A stretch of DNA of 64,000 bases from Odontesthes bonariensis (GCF_027942865.1 NC_134509.1:24982697-25046696); one strand, 5' to 3'. Shown: positions 45,601-58,760, counted from the stretch's first letter. Made by a program: numbers and translations. Notes: generated from the sequence alone by a model not told the origin.

Positions 45601-47575
45601 ACAGTAAACAAAATGATTTATTTAATAAAAAATATGACATAATGCATAATATTAGGATGCATATTAACATGAGTACATGGATATTGATAGACAGCAGCAG
45701 TTGTGATGTCAAGTTGTATCATTGCAGTGTCCAGATTACTGTATGGGTGTACTCTATGGGGAAAATTGTATTGTACAGATTTCTTATCGTTTCATTAATT
45801 TGCACGATAAAAATCTGATAAGGTTTAGTTTAATCTTATGCACATCATATTCTTCATCTTTCCATATCTTTTTTCTTTAATGTGCAGAGCAGATAGAGAC
45901 TTCTGATGTTACTGTTGCCTTTACTGCCTGGAGGAAAATAGCTCTGTGATGACTTAAGTCATTTCTGGCAACCATTGTTTCGTCTGTTTCAGTGTCTTCA
46001 AACGGTCCTATTTTTACTTTCCTACATACCTATTCTATTCTCACGGTTGCAATGGTATATTTTATTTAGCAAGTTGGTGTTAGTCTTTAAGTTCTTTGGA
46101 GATGTGAGTTAGTCTCACAGCTTGTCACCCAGCGTAACACTAAGCGTTACAAGTTCTACTTACATTTGTCTCACTGAACTGTGTTTCACACAGTGTTTTA
46201 GTGATCTATCTCATGTTAACGTGTCTCTGACAGTATATTTGTCTCTACTAGAAGTGCAAAGGATACTCGTTTCGGAAGCAAGTCAGGGCACGATGAAGTG
46301 CAACTTAGCTGAACAGATGTGTGAAAGATTGTCGTGTTGATGTGAAGTGAAATCTGAAACGAGTCAGCATTGTGGACATAATCTGCGGCTGAATAGCATA
46401 CGCTTATGATGAGTTTGTAACCTCAAAATGATAAGCAGCAGCAAAAATGAGCATCTGGTTTGCATTCGCCTAAATTGTACACATGCACACTCTGCCACAG
46501 CCATTTGACTGTTTGAGGTAATAAAAAAAACTAACCAAAAGCAAATGGCCAGAGATACAACACATGCTTTGTTGCTACACTTGCCACTTTTAGCACAACG
46601 AATCCAGAGCTGGATGGAAATGTCTAAATCCCTCGATTTTTAGAAAATCAAAGCTACCTTTCCACCAGTTTGATGCTAAACAGTTGATTAAAGTCCCTCA
46701 AGGCATTGTAAAACTACTTTGTGATGGAAAGAAGCAAACAGGCAAGAGCTTGTTCTTTTTTGGGCATGACTGATGTGCCAGAGCACAATTCCAAGACCAT
46801 TACATGCAGTCAAGTCCGTGGTGAGCTTTCAAGTTGTTCTATGCCCAGTCTTGAATGAGGATAAGACTCGTCACAAACTGCTGTAAATCCCCTCTCAAAC
46901 TTGCAACCCTGCAAGCTATTACACAACAAAAAGAGAGATGAGTTCAAGATGTTTATAATAGTGGAACAAAATAGCACCAACATACATGTAAAAGCTGATT
47001 TATATAGAAAGCTTTGCTGAGGAAAAAAAAGGGGTGTGGAAATGTGTTTGTTGGATGAGGTCCAGGTGAAAGCGATCAATACTGACTCATTGTATGCACA
47101 ACAGGGTGGGTAGCACGGCATGGTTGTCTTGCAGAAGAATTATGCATTAGAGCTGGGGAAGTTGCACCATCTGACAGAACCCTGACATGCAAACGTCAGT
47201 GTGAACGTTAACCTGACAGATTTGAGTGAATAATGAGGTTACGGGTGGGGCTATTACTGTTTACTGAATATTTTGCAGAAACAAAAGAAAAGGATTCACA
47301 AAGAAGCTCTGTCTTTATTCACATTTTTTAGAGCATGGGAATAAAGGTTTCATAATCTAATAGAGCCGTCTTGTCTTTCATGAGGTGTCAGTGAAGTGTT
47401 GTGTGTTGGTTTCAGGGTTTGACTTGAATTCAGGAAAACTTACAAAGAATAAAGTTTCTTGTTTTAATGTTTGCACAGAAAGAATCGGGAGGATATGTGT
47501 GAGAGGTGGGGCGTGTCACTTTGCTCAGGCTCGTCCCATCAGGCCCAGATGGCTCCACCCACACTAAGAGGCATC
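42650..47575. other. Non-coding spacer between keratin fragment and keratin gene
   Basis: No supported coding sequence, and no further keratin exons were found. A segment at about 44380-44640 shares strings such as CAGATGGCCTCACATT with the Tc1 relic at 41291-41590 and is probably an older copy. The segment at 45499-45540 resembles a LINE 3' tail (ACTTTATTCATACCAGAGGG). Confidence 0.4.
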
Positions 47576-47588
47576 AGTGGTGTGCAGG

Positions 47589-47596
47589 ATAAAAAG
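47589..47596 (+). promoter_or_regulatory. TATA box of keratin gene A
   Basis: GGATAAAAAGGGG lies about 90 bp upstream of the start codon, consistent with a short 5' UTR and the TATA-driven promoters typical of keratins. Confidence 0.6.
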
Positions 47597-47681
47597 GGGA
47601 CAGCAGCAGAACTTTGCATCTCAGCCACCTCCTTCTCTCCAAGGCAGTCAGATCTCCTGAGCAGTCTTACCAGTGAACACC

Positions 47682-49728
47682 ATGTCAAGATCCGGCGGCA
47701 TGTCAAGTGCTTATTCTGGGCGCTCCTTTGGTGCACGAAGCCTGGGTGGAGGCTCACTTCAGAGATCATATGCCTCAAGTGTGCATGGTGGTGCAGGAGG
47801 AAGTGGGGCAAGAATCTCTGTTTCCTCTGGTGGTTTTGGAGCTGCAGGCGGTGCAGGTAGTGGTTATGGTTTTGGAATGGGAGGGGGTTCATCCTTCGGT
47901 GGAGGCTATGGTGGAGGCTATGGTGGAGGCTATGGTGCAGGCTATGGTGGAGACGGCGGTGCTGACCTCCATGTCGGAGCAAACGAGAAGGCCACCATGC
48001 AAAATCTGAACGACCGGCTGGCCTCTTACCTGGACAAGGTGCGCAGCCTTGAGTTGGCCAACGGTGAGCTTGAGCTTAAGATCAAACAGTTTTTGGAGAG
48101 TAAGGCTGCCCCCACTGCCCGTAACTACTCAGCTTTTGAGGCCACCATTGCTGACCTGCAGGGAAAGGTATGTTTCATGGTTTGTGAATGACACACCAAA
48201 GAACATTACTCTGTAATTTCTCATGCAATGCATTCATGAATGATATATACCAACATATTACTGTTTACAGGATCTATTTACAGTTGGTGACAATTTGATG
48301 AGAGTAATGTGGTACATTTCTTCATCACACAGATCCAGGATGCCATTCGTGTCAATGGAGGCATCTTCCTGGCCCAGGAGAACGCAAAGCTGGCAGCAGA
48401 TGACTTTAGAACCAAGTGGGTATCAAGAACAGAGACAACATGTGTTTAAGATTTGATGCACCTGGAAAACTGTGAAGATAAACTGATAATAAATGGAAGA
48501 TGTTGTAATGAAATGTCTGATCTCTTGCTACCTCACAGGTACGAGAATGAACTTGGTATGCGCACATCAGTGGAGGCAGATATCGCTGACCTAAAGAGAT
48601 TGTTGGATCAGCTGACGTTAGCCAGGTCAGACCTAGAGATGCAAATTGAAGGCCTCAGGGAGGAGCTGATCTTCCTGAAGAAGAACCATGAGGAGGTGGG
48701 TACAAAACATGAGCATTGCAGCCCATCGGCTAGGTCAAATGTGGCATAAATTCTCCTCAAACAACTCAACAAAGCGTACCTGTTTGTTCAACAGGAAATG
48801 GCATCCATCAGGACCCAGATGACTGGTCAGATCAATGTGGAGGTGGATGCTAAACCACAGGTAGACCTGAGCAGCATTATGGCTGAGATCCGTGAGCAGT
48901 ATGAGGGTGTGGCAGTAAAGAACCAGAGAGAACTCCAGTCCTGGTTTGATTCAAAGGTGAGACTGGAGAAAACCTTGGCTGTCTGAACTGAGTAATTTAA
49001 CCTTGTCTGCATAGATTTGTTTAAAAGTACCGGTATGTGGTGATTCATGACTCTGAAATTCTGCCATGTCTACTGCAGACAGAGATTCTGAACAAGGAGG
49101 TGGTGGAGAGCACAGAAATTCTGCAATCATCGAAGACAGAAATCTCTGAACTCCGTCGCACGTTGCAAGGCCTGGAGATCGAGCTACAGTCACAACTAAG
49201 CATGGTAAGTGATAAAGATCCGGCTTTACTCTTCACTCCTTTGCATCATTTATCAACCTCAACTTCAGTTTATTGATAATTTTCCTCTCTTGCCCCTTCT
49301 CCTTAGAAATCATCGCTGGAGGCCACTTTGGCTGAAACAGAGTCACGATATTCTATGACGCTCCAAGGTCTCCAGATGCAGGTGACAAGGCTCGAGGAAC
49401 AGCTGATGCAGCTGCGTGCTGACATGGAACGCCAGAGCCAAGAGTACAAGATGCTGCTCGACATCAAGACGAGACTGGAGATGGAGATCGCAGAATACAG
49501 AAGGCTTCTGGATGGAGAGGGCAGGTAAGGAAAAGGGAGAATAGAAAGAGGAATTCTTTCCTCTCGCGTTGTAAATTGATGCTTTGTCATGATTTTAATG
49601 AGCGCATTATATTTGTTTGTCTCCACAGTATTGGCATGAAAGAGACCTCTACAGCCGCTACAAGAAAGGTTATAGTTGTCACAGAGGAGATTAAAGACGG
49701 CGTGGTGGTCTCCTCAAGTACCTCATAA
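47682..49728 (+). CDS. Type I keratin, gene A (Gly-rich head)
   Basis: An acidic intermediate-filament subunit that pairs with a type II keratin in epithelial cells. Exons: 47682-48167, 48333-48415, 48539-48695, 48795-48956, 49079-49204, 49307-49524 and 49629-49728, giving 443 residues. The internal exons of 83, 157, 162 and 126 bp have the standard type I sizes. The head (about residues 1-100) is rich in Gly/Ser, with repeated GGGYGGGYG. The rod starts [20 protein letters not shown] (helix initiation motif) and ends [10 protein letters not shown] (helix termination motif). The short tail has [17 protein letters not shown], a pattern seen in fish keratins. The ATG used follows CACC; the open frame extends a little upstream without another ATG. 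Confidence 0.93.
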
Positions 49729-49818
49729 ACTGTCTCACAGAAAACACGGGGCAACACCCTGAGGCTACAAGTCACCACCTGAACAATTACTTCTTCATTC
49801 AAATACAAATGTGAATGC

Positions 49819-49824
49819 AATAAA
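49819..49824 (+). terminator. Poly(A) signal of keratin gene A
   Basis: AATAAA in ATGCAATAAAAGCC, 91 bp after the stop codon. Confidence 0.75.
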
Positions 49825-49849
49825 AGCCTCTCAGTTGTTAACCTCTATC

Positions 49850-52800
49850 GTGTCTCATTTGTGTGTGGATAATTCTTAATACTGTCATCACTCCTATGTA
49901 GCGTACTTGGTTCATAAACCGATACCAGTGTTAATCTTTATCCTTGATCTAGTCTAAACTCTTAGCTGAATTCAATCACAATTGCTTGAGGCTGACTTAG
50001 TGTTTTTGAAATGCAACGCTGGACAGACAAAGAAAACAGGTTAAGGCAACTGAGGCTGTGATTACAAGGCTGCTCACAGGCATCCTGTGATTACCTCACC
50101 AGCGACAAATTCTGAGCAAAGACTTTTGACATTTTCTGCTCTAAAGTATTTGTGAGCTCAGGTCTTCAGCCTCTGACATAAGTCTTAAAACTGTAGCAGC
50201 CCAGTAACACACTCTAAAACAGCTCAGCAGAAAAAAAGTTTACAAAACCAGCTTTTAATCCGAGTTACACAATGTGCTACAAATGAACGTTTTTTTTTTC
50301 AGACTCTGAGGCAGACCAGAGATTGCATCATCAGGTGGCAGATGTAGGCTGCACATCGTGTATAACATCCTGCAGTCAGACAGTCATGTCAGTTTTCATG
50401 TTTCATGCTCAGTTCACCATCCAGTCCACACCAGCTTGAAGATCCAATTTCACGATACATTTTTCACATTTATCTTTTTTTTCACCTGTAATATGAAGCT
50501 TCTGGTTATACCATGTAGAAAAAAAGTGTTTCCACCGCCTAAAGCTGTATTTACTTTTGTGTTGGAGCACAACTTTTTCCCTGTACGTACATGCTGGGCT
50601 CCAGTAGTCCCAGCCCCTCTTTAGACTGAAGTTGTATCAAACAATTTCAGATAAGATAAGATAAGATAACATGACATGACATAACACATGTTGATAAGAT
50701 TTCATTTAACATCTTACAGATCAAGAGTGAAGAGTAACATCAGTAAAACAAAATACAGAATTAAAGTACACACATGAAAATTATGAAAATCAAACGATAT
50801 ATTTAGAATAACCAGAAGACAACTTAAAAAGAGACACTATATGCTTAAATGCAAGATGTTGTCTTGAAATGTCAAGGAGAGACAGTCAGACAGAACCAGT
50901 CTGTGAAGGACACAACAGCTGAAAAGAAATACATTTTGCAAATGAAGAGAGTTAACGCCCTGTAAGAAATAACAGTTATCTTGCTGTGCAAAAGCTGAAA
51001 AGTTTGACCACTGTCTGAATGAATGATCTGCGGTGTTGCTCCTTTGTGCATTGTTGGTATAATCAAGCTCTTGGTGTCCCATGCAGTGGGTGAACGATGT
51101 TGTCCATGATTGATGGGCTAATATCCTCTCACTCACCTCCTCAGTCGCGTCCAGAGGACATACCAGGACTGAGTTTTTTCCTGTCTCCCTCTGTGCAGCC
51201 ACCCAGCGTTGTAAAGGACTAATGCAACCAAAATGTAAGGGTTAGGGTTAGGGTCACGGTGCTTTTAGCAGTGTCCTGTACACTCCAACACTGTAGATGG
51301 TGTAGATGACTTAATATTGGTACAGTGGTGTGCAGAGCATGCTTGTGTTTTAAGAAATGCCAATCAGATGTCCCTATTGGCTCTAAGACTGACTCAGAAC
51401 TTGATGGCTACAAAAATGGTCAGACTGACTGTCTGCATAAATATTCAGGTAAGGGATAAGTGGCTTACGTGTGAATGTAGTGATGGCAACTAAGGCTCCA
51501 GCTACTGGCTCCAAGACTTCTAGTCAAAAAAACTCAAATCTTCCCTAAGTTAATTCAATTTTCTCAGAGGTCATTATGGTCTCATTATCACTATTTTTTT
51601 CTGATCATTGTGCTGGTGGTTGTTTTTAAGATTACTAGATTGATATTAGGCTTCAAATACAGGGCTGCCAATTGTTGAGTTCAGCTTGAAGTGAGAGGGC
51701 TTGGGTATGCAGGTAAGCATTTCTATAGACTGAGTTCTTTTTCATCTTCAGGGGGCGGAGACTAAGCAAGGGCTCAACCCTGGCCATCTGGTGAGGTTAG
51801 CAGCTACTCTATCTGGGCTCCTACATCCTCTGAGGCTTGAGCAGAAGTAAGGTGCATGGTCCTCAGTACAGCTGACAACAAGGCATTAAGAAGCTGGCTT
51901 CATCTGTCGAGTAAGTTGGATACAAGCGGGCGGGGCTTCACGGAGGAGGTGGAGTTAAGGAGAGGATTATTTTGACATAAAAATCAGAATTGCTAGTTAA
52001 ATGAGGGGACTGCACGGTGTTGTGGTGGATAGTGTCATCACCACACAGCAATAAGGTTCTTGGTACAAATCCCAGCTGGGGACCTTCTGTGTGGAGTTAG
52101 CATGTTCTCCCTGTGTATGCGTGGGTTCTTTCTGTTGTTTGTCTCTTTGTTGACCCTGTGATGGACTGGTGACCCGTCCAGGGTGTACCCCTCCTCTCGC
52201 CCAAAGGCTGCTGGGATAGGCTCCAGCCCCCTGTGACCCTGTACTGGATTAAGTGGGTATAGAAAATGGATGGGTGGATGGTTTGTTAAATTAGGAACAT
52301 TCAAACAAAGGGGGTCTAAAAGAATTGCCAGGGTTGTGCTTTTGGGTAGTTTTTCACTTGCTAGTGACTTCAGACACCCTAAGATTAAATTAGAGGTGAA
52401 TCACTGCCGCCTTGGTCTTCCATGTGGCTGCACAGTTCTGTGGCACACATCGCCCATAATTGGTATCACAATAATCCAGCAGATGTTTCTCACTTTCTTC
52501 CTGATTGTTCTAAAAACTTTGTTTGTGCTCCCGATGCTGCTCTGTCCTGCCTCTACATGCTCTGTGAATTTCTTGCCATGTCTTCAGTTATCAGTCATCG
52601 GTTATTCAATTCAATTCAAATTCAAAATACTTTATTCATTACCGAGGGGGAAATTACAAGCAGTATTCACAGCACTAGTAAATCAATTTGTTGTGTGAGA
52701 GCGTGAGAAAAGAGGGAATTGCGTGAGTCTCACACTCAGTGCCTGCTAGTTGGCAGACCTGCTCACTTCTGGTTTCAAAAGGATGGTGACAGCTGAACGC

Positions 52801-53700
52801 AAACGCGAGGTTTCAAAATGGTAGTTAACAAATGGTTGACGTCATTGTCTGTCCACATCATACAGTTTATGGCTCCATGGGCTCCCATTAAAATGGTACA
52901 TTCTCTGATTAAATATTAGATGAATATTTTTTCCCCTCAAGATGTAATAGTGGGTTTTGCCACTTTTTATGGATCCTGTTCAGAGGACCTTGTGAAAATA
53001 ACCACATAATCAAGTAGGCTTTCTGCTGAGGTATGTTGGCTGGCCTGATAGATAAACTTGGGAACCAGTAGTAGAGACTAAGAAGGTAGGATAAGCCAGC
53101 AGAAAGGGGAGTCTCATGCTTATGCTTTTAGTCATGGTGTTTTATCTTTTGTCGGCATAGTTGGTTATACATTTTACAGAGAGAGTGCTTTTTTAAAATT
53201 TTTATAAATGTATCTATTCATTGTAAGTAAGTAGGTAAATTAGCAAACCTGGTCTCTCCTGACATAAAAAAATGACTTTCTGCAGATCAGACTTGGTTGA
53301 AAATAGCTGCAAAAATACAGGAAAATATTCGCCTGATCGTTTCAAGACATTTTCATGTGGAAATGTTACATATTCTCGATTAAAAAAGTTAACTGATGAG
53401 GTTGTCACATCTACTTAAACCTGCTTTCTGCACAAACTCCTGGGAGAAATACCATACCTTTAGTGGCTGAGTTTTTGACATTCCCATCAGATTAGATGCT
53501 AATTTTAAAGTAAATACAGCATAAATCGGATTTCTCCAAATGAATAAACCTTTGACCTCTTTAACAACAGGTATGTAAACATTCTAAATGCTGACCGAAG
53601 CAGCAGTAGGAAAACACATGAATATGTTTGTCCTAATACAATGTGGATAGTGTAAAAAGAAGGTTAAAATCTGTTCATTGCAAACACACAGGAAACCTCA
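49850..53700. other. Non-coding spacer between the two keratin genes
   Basis: No gene supported. It contains two or three TTAGGG units at 51238-51256, a GATAA-type short repeat at 50650-50680, a SINE at 52005-52280, and a LINE-tail-like segment at 52608-52660 (ATACTTTATTCATTACCGAG). Confidence 0.45.
52005..52280 (+). mobile_element. tRNA-derived SINE
   Basis: A tRNA-like head (GCACGGTGTTGTGGTGGATA, then GGTTCTTGGTACAAATCCCA) is followed by the body TGTGGAGTTAGCATGTTCTC, GATGGACTGGTGACCCGTCC and GGGATAGGCTCCAGCC. The tail repeats GGATGGATGG-like units. This is a very common fish SINE. Confidence 0.8.
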
Positions 53701-53716
53701 GTTCAACTGCATGATC

Positions 53717-53722
53717 TTTATT
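53717..53722 (-). terminator. Poly(A) signal of keratin gene B
   Basis: TTTATT on the plus strand, that is AATAAA on the minus strand, about 25 bp after the stop codon. Confidence 0.7.
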
Positions 53723-53747
53723 GGTTTTTGCTGATACTTCCAATTTT

Positions 53748-56700
53748 TCACTCAATTTCATCAACATCCACGTCAACAGTCCTGCTGCTTCCAACCACCT
53801 TTCCGTCCACAACTGTCTCCACCACTGTGATGACCTTTGTGACCACTGAGGAAAAGGCAAAAAATGACATTCATGAGCACATTTCATGGCATATCTCAAA
53901 GACATGACATCATGTTGATGATAAAGTTCTAAAGAATCCTTGCTTACCTTGTTTTGTGCTGGTAATAGAGGGAAAAAGAAAGAAAAATAATTAGTTTTCA
54001 CCACTATTGTCCTTCCTTGTTTCACTTGTTATTTTTTAAAGCGTATGTGTTTCTTTGTTTTCTTCAGGTCTCACCTCTCATCCTCCCCATCCAGCAGCCT
54101 CCTGTACTCCGCAATCTCCATCTCCAGACGGGTCTTGAGGTCCAGCAGCATGTCATACTCCTGCTTGGTACTGGTGATGTTGGCGTGGATCTGGGACAGC
54201 TGAGCCTCCAGACTCGTGACTGTGATCTGGAGGTTTGCTAGCTGTGCAGCGTAGCGTGCCTGAGTCTCTTCCAGGGTTCCCTCCAGAGACGCTTTCTGTT
54301 GCGGAAGCAGAGAGAAGTTGTGTGATGAAATTTTGCATATTCATAGTTGTGAGTGGAAAGCTCATTCAAAGGCCTGTTAAAGTGAGTCCATAACAAGGAA
54401 ATGTAACTAATTGGCTTTACATGCAAATTAATTTTAGCCACGTTTTCATCAAAGGGTTGGTTTATTAGGATAACCAGTCAGTGGTGCAAAGTCTCCAGTG
54501 AAAGAAGAGAGCTCAACAAGATGACAAAATTAAGAGTGCCCGTCAAAGCTTTAAAGAAGCGGTGGGCAATGGAGACTTTTTAACACCTTCTATTGTAGCT
54601 GTAGGTCTTGGAAGAGCTCTGCTGAACAGCCCTGTGGTCATTTATTGAATCTGTGGATCTAATCCACTGAATCACATTTAACTCTCAAAGCTCAAACCAT
54701 TGAAGTATTTCAAAGCTTTCCTGCAGCAAATGACTGGAGGTAACCGAAGATGCCTATCTGGCTCAGACTGATAGAAAAAGCCTACAAAAAACCCCACAAA
54801 GATACCAAATTCCCACTTTTCTTTTCTTAATTCACACAAAAACTAAATCTTCTTAAACTAAGTAAGTCATTGCAGCATTCTAGGGTTTATGCCCCAATCA
54901 ATTTGTTCAGCCAGTACCTTTAATGGAGAGATATGAGAGTAAAATGGCCGTAAACGTTTTGTTACAAACAGAGTTAAATCTGCATTGTATGCAGCCTTGA
55001 AAATAAGGCATCACAGTCTAAATTCAAGTAGATAAACATATCTTAACGATAAATGGGAACATACCATGCTCAAAACGGACTGCAGTTCAATCTGAAGCCT
55101 CTGAAGGGTGGCCTTCAGCTCTTTAATCTCTGTGCGGGATGTCACCAGAATTTCTGTGTGTGTGACCACATCCTGCTCCACTGCTGTGATCTGAGCAGAA
55201 ATACTTCACATGTTACATTTCCAATGAACTAATCAAAAGTCACTCAAATGGGGAGAGCTCTAACCTCTTTTCTCACCTTGTTTGTATACCACGACTCCAG
55301 TTCCTTACGGTTCTTGGCGATTACGCCCTCGTAGTGTTCCCTGATCTCTGACATGACCTGGTTCAGGTCTGTGGAGGGACCAGCGTCCACAGCCACATTG
55401 ACCTGGCCGCCCATCCGACTCCTCAGTATAGCCAATTCCTGCACGGGATTAGGGTAAGAATTCAATGCACCAGAGCAAACAATCAAAGTAATTTATCATT
55501 TTTGTTATCATGATGAAGTGAGGGGTCGATATACAGTAATGCCTGTATGTTTTTGGATCTTTGATCTGTTTGTGTGAAGTAGTGGTGCTGGAAACACAGC
55601 AGCGATGAGCTAATGGAGCAAAAGGAAGAATACATGGAAGTGTGCAGAGAGAAAAGGGGCAGCACTGGGAAAAGCAGAAGGCAGCAGAGCTGTTTATAAA
55701 AACAGTGTGTAACATGGTACTTCCTCAGTTTTATCAGGGGTAAGTGAGAGGTCAAGTGTGTGAACTCTGATCAGCTGAGGCAACAATAGATGGTGAAGAC
55801 AAATAGTGACAACTTCAACAATCACACAGAAAACAGCTCCTGAAAAGATGGATGATGTTGAACTTTCAGGTTCTGTGCATACTCCTTGTAGGTGTTGGCC
55901 TGTGTTGTATGAATATAATATATGTTGACATGTGTAAACTACCGTCAATAAGTGGTTTGAGAGTTTAAAATTGGTCCACCACTACATTCACTCTATTTTA
56001 TCTGCACTCTCACCTCTTCGTGGTTTCTCTTCAGCATGATGAGCTCTTCCTTCAGGGACTCATACTGACTCTCAAGATCCATCCTGCTCAGGTTCATGTC
56101 GTCCAACGCCCTCTTCATTGACGCAGTGTCAGCCTCCACAGCCAACCTCATGGTCAGCTCGTTTTCATACCTGAAAGGATTTCACACGGGAGGGCAGAAG
56201 AACAGGTCAGTGAGGTTTCGGTGTCTTATTAAGAGCAGAAGTTGTCAGGTAGGCATGAGTTCACGCTCTGATGCACGTGTGAAGTATCACTTAAGTGGCA
56301 GAGACGTAAACACGCAGAGAGCACACTCACTTCACTTTGAAATCCTCAGCAGCCAGTTTTGCATTGTCAATGTCCAACAATATCCTGGCGTTCAGCCTGG
56401 AGGCAACTCGAATCTGAGACAGAATAAACGATTAAACTAGTCGTGAAAAATGCGGTTAGGTTCACATTTGATACAGTTTTATGGGCTGATACAGGTGCCA
56501 GGGTTTGACACCTAAAAAATGTTTGTGTCGCAAAGGATCATGTCATCCTAAATGGCTGCAAATAGTTGCACTACAGCTCGACAAATAAATTGCATGGGTG
56601 AACTGTAAGATTCTTATGTGATTGTCAGCGTGACACTGAACACTGTCAGCAGGATGTGACTTACAGTCGGAATGTATCTGATACGGCAGTTGTGATAATT

Positions 56701-57223
56701 ATAGCTGTGCCTTCTTAACTGTCGACAGGTTTCTGGTTTACTGACTCTAAAGCTGTGTTACTCTCACATTCCGTTCAGACACCTTCTCTTCCTCAAAAGA
56801 TGCCCAGTGATACAATCTGACAAATGACGAGAGGAAGATAACAAAACCACTGAGACACAACCATATGCGTCGTCCTTGTCTTACCTTATCCTTCAAGTCC
56901 TCAATGGTGGCAAAGTAGCTGGAGTAGTCATTGCAGACCACAGTTCTGCTCTGGTACCACTCTCTGATCTGCCTTTCCAGGCCATCGTTCTCCTTCTCAA
57001 GGCTGCGCACCTTCTCCAGGTAGGAGGCCAGACGGTCGTTCAGGTTCTGCATGGTGGCCTTCTCGTTGGCACTAACATGGAGGTCAAGCCCATCAGCGAG
57101 GTTGAGGCCTCCTGACATTGGTGCATAGCCCATCTGGGAAGAGGAGATGCGGGTGCCACGACCTCCTGCTCCACCGTAGACACTCATGGTCTTCTGGTTG
57201 TAGGATTTCATGCTGAAAGACAT
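53748..57223 (-). CDS. Type I keratin, gene B (short head, 11-bp microexon)
   Basis: An acidic keratin subunit. Exons on the minus strand: 57223-56885, 56413-56331, 56170-56014, 55438-55277, 55190-55065, 54295-54075, 53958-53948 and 53845-53748, giving 398 residues. Exons of 83, 157, 162, 126 and 221 bp match the type I plan. The head is only about 45 residues and lacks the Gly loops of gene A. The rod starts [20 protein letters not shown] and ends [11 protein letters not shown]. The tail reads [20 protein letters not shown], then VVGSS and an acidic DVDVDEIE end. An 11-bp exon supplies TKQ and parts of both flanking codons. It is transcribed toward gene A, tail-to-tail. Confidence 0.92.
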
Positions 57224-57302
57224 GTTGGAGAGTCTGGATCTGAAACAGGTAGGATTACCAGAGTTGATCTGCAGTTGAAAGCATCAGTTTGGTCTCCTTG
57301 GT

Positions 57303-57308
57303 TATATA
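57303..57308 (-). promoter_or_regulatory. TATA box of keratin gene B
   Basis: GCTATATAAC on the minus strand, 80 bp upstream of the start codon, in an arrangement like that of gene A. Confidence 0.6.
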
Positions 57309-57329
57309 GCTGGTACACAGCAAAAAGTG

Positions 57330-58550
57330 GGAGTGGCTTGGAGAACGAACTTAAAAGGAGGAATGCAGCTAACATGGTACCCACCCACTCCTCTATACTT
57401 TCTCTTCATCACCACGGGTGTGGCGACTGATGGGAAGGGGTTTCTCCACCCATTTTCAGGTCAAACTTGTGATGCCACATTTTCTTCTTGCTCACTCAAA
57501 CTCAGTCATTGCCCTCTCTATTATTCAGTTGCTTGAAAGCTGCTTTAAAGACAAAAACATACTATTTAAATGTATGTGTTCCTGAAGAAACTGCGGTGCA
57601 TGACCTTTGCTTTTAACATTTACACCTTCTAACTGCTCATAGCAGTGACAGAAATGACACGTACCAGTGACAGTTTCACCTCTATGAAACTTGGGGCCAA
57701 ATGTTGGGGGCAGCTACGGTTGTTTTTGTGTCATTAGCCTCCAGGAAAAATGTTTAACTTCATGCTCTTTGATATTTACACAAAGAAAATACTTCTTTTA
57801 CTATTTGGCTTGGCAACATTTATGCTATTCAAATCAGCCATAGCTACAGTCTGTGCTCGGGATTTTTAGCTGAAGCTAAGGTAAAGAACTACAATGGTGA
57901 GTGAGCAAGTTATAACGGCTGAACATGAATTTGTATGTGATGATTTTAAGGGCATTTTGGCTTGTTGATGTCAGCATTGAACTCAAACAGCGTGCGGCCT
58001 TACGGACGAAAGCTGTGTAGAAACTTGCACCTGTCTACACTGTCAGTGCTCACAGCTTATAGTTGCTGTCAGTGGTGCATTTTTACAATGAAGGTTGATG
58101 CCTTATCAGAAGATTTCAGAAGAAAGTTTTATCCTTTATCGTTTCACAGTACATTAATTATTTCTTTATTAAAGATACATTGTTTAATATTGAGGCAAAA
58201 TCGAGTTTTAACAGATGTTTTAACTTGTTTTATTGTGAATCAGCACTCTTTTTTAAACCCTATTTACCTTCATGTCAGTAGCACATCCCCATCTTGGTAA
58301 AAAAAAAATGATCACCTGTCCTTAAAACAACATAGCTAGGATGTCTAAGTAATGGTTGCTCTGTAATTGATTGATGGTTTGTTATGCACCTGAGGAATGT
58401 CTGTCAGTTGGTGCGAAAAATAATCTTAAAGGCACAATTACGTAATTCTTTCCACGAACAAAATGACGTATAATACATGATGCCTTTTTGAGATGCTTAA
58501 CCTAATTTTCTGATTTCTGATTGTTTTGTACTTTGAAATCGAGAACATAA
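57330..58550. other. Non-coding spacer upstream of keratin gene B
   Basis: No gene or repeat recognised. The proximal part presumably holds keratin regulatory sequence, but no binding site stands out clearly enough to call. Confidence 0.35.
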
Positions 58551-58551
58551 A

Positions 58552-58760
58552 TAGGCAAGGCAAGTTTATTTGTATAGCACAATTCAACTACAAGGCGATT
58601 CAAAGTGCTTTACAGGGACATTAAAACAGTAGAAATAAAAAGAAAGAAAGAAATAAGAACAATAGATAAAATCAGATAAAATCAGTATAAAATGTGATTA
58701 AGTTTTGAGCTTTATTGAAACGCAGCTGAAAATAGGTGTGTCTTCAACCTGGAATACACT
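58552..58760 (-). mobile_element. 5'-truncated LINE tail
   Basis: AGGCAAGGCAAGTTTATTTG, then TATAGCACAATTCAA and CAAAGTGCTTTACAG, matches the 3' end of the LINE at 59596 onward. A short decayed coding remnant at its right side resembles the terminal SRLKTFLFSC region. Confidence 0.65.

Noticed and set aside
41131-47580. Later exons of the partial keratin
   Set aside because: I looked for the helix exon 3 start (KYENEL), the exon 4 pattern and the EYRRLLDGE end, and found none before keratin gene A.
51238-51256. Interstitial telomere repeat
   Set aside because: Only two or three TTAGGG units, which is within what chance and short repeats produce.
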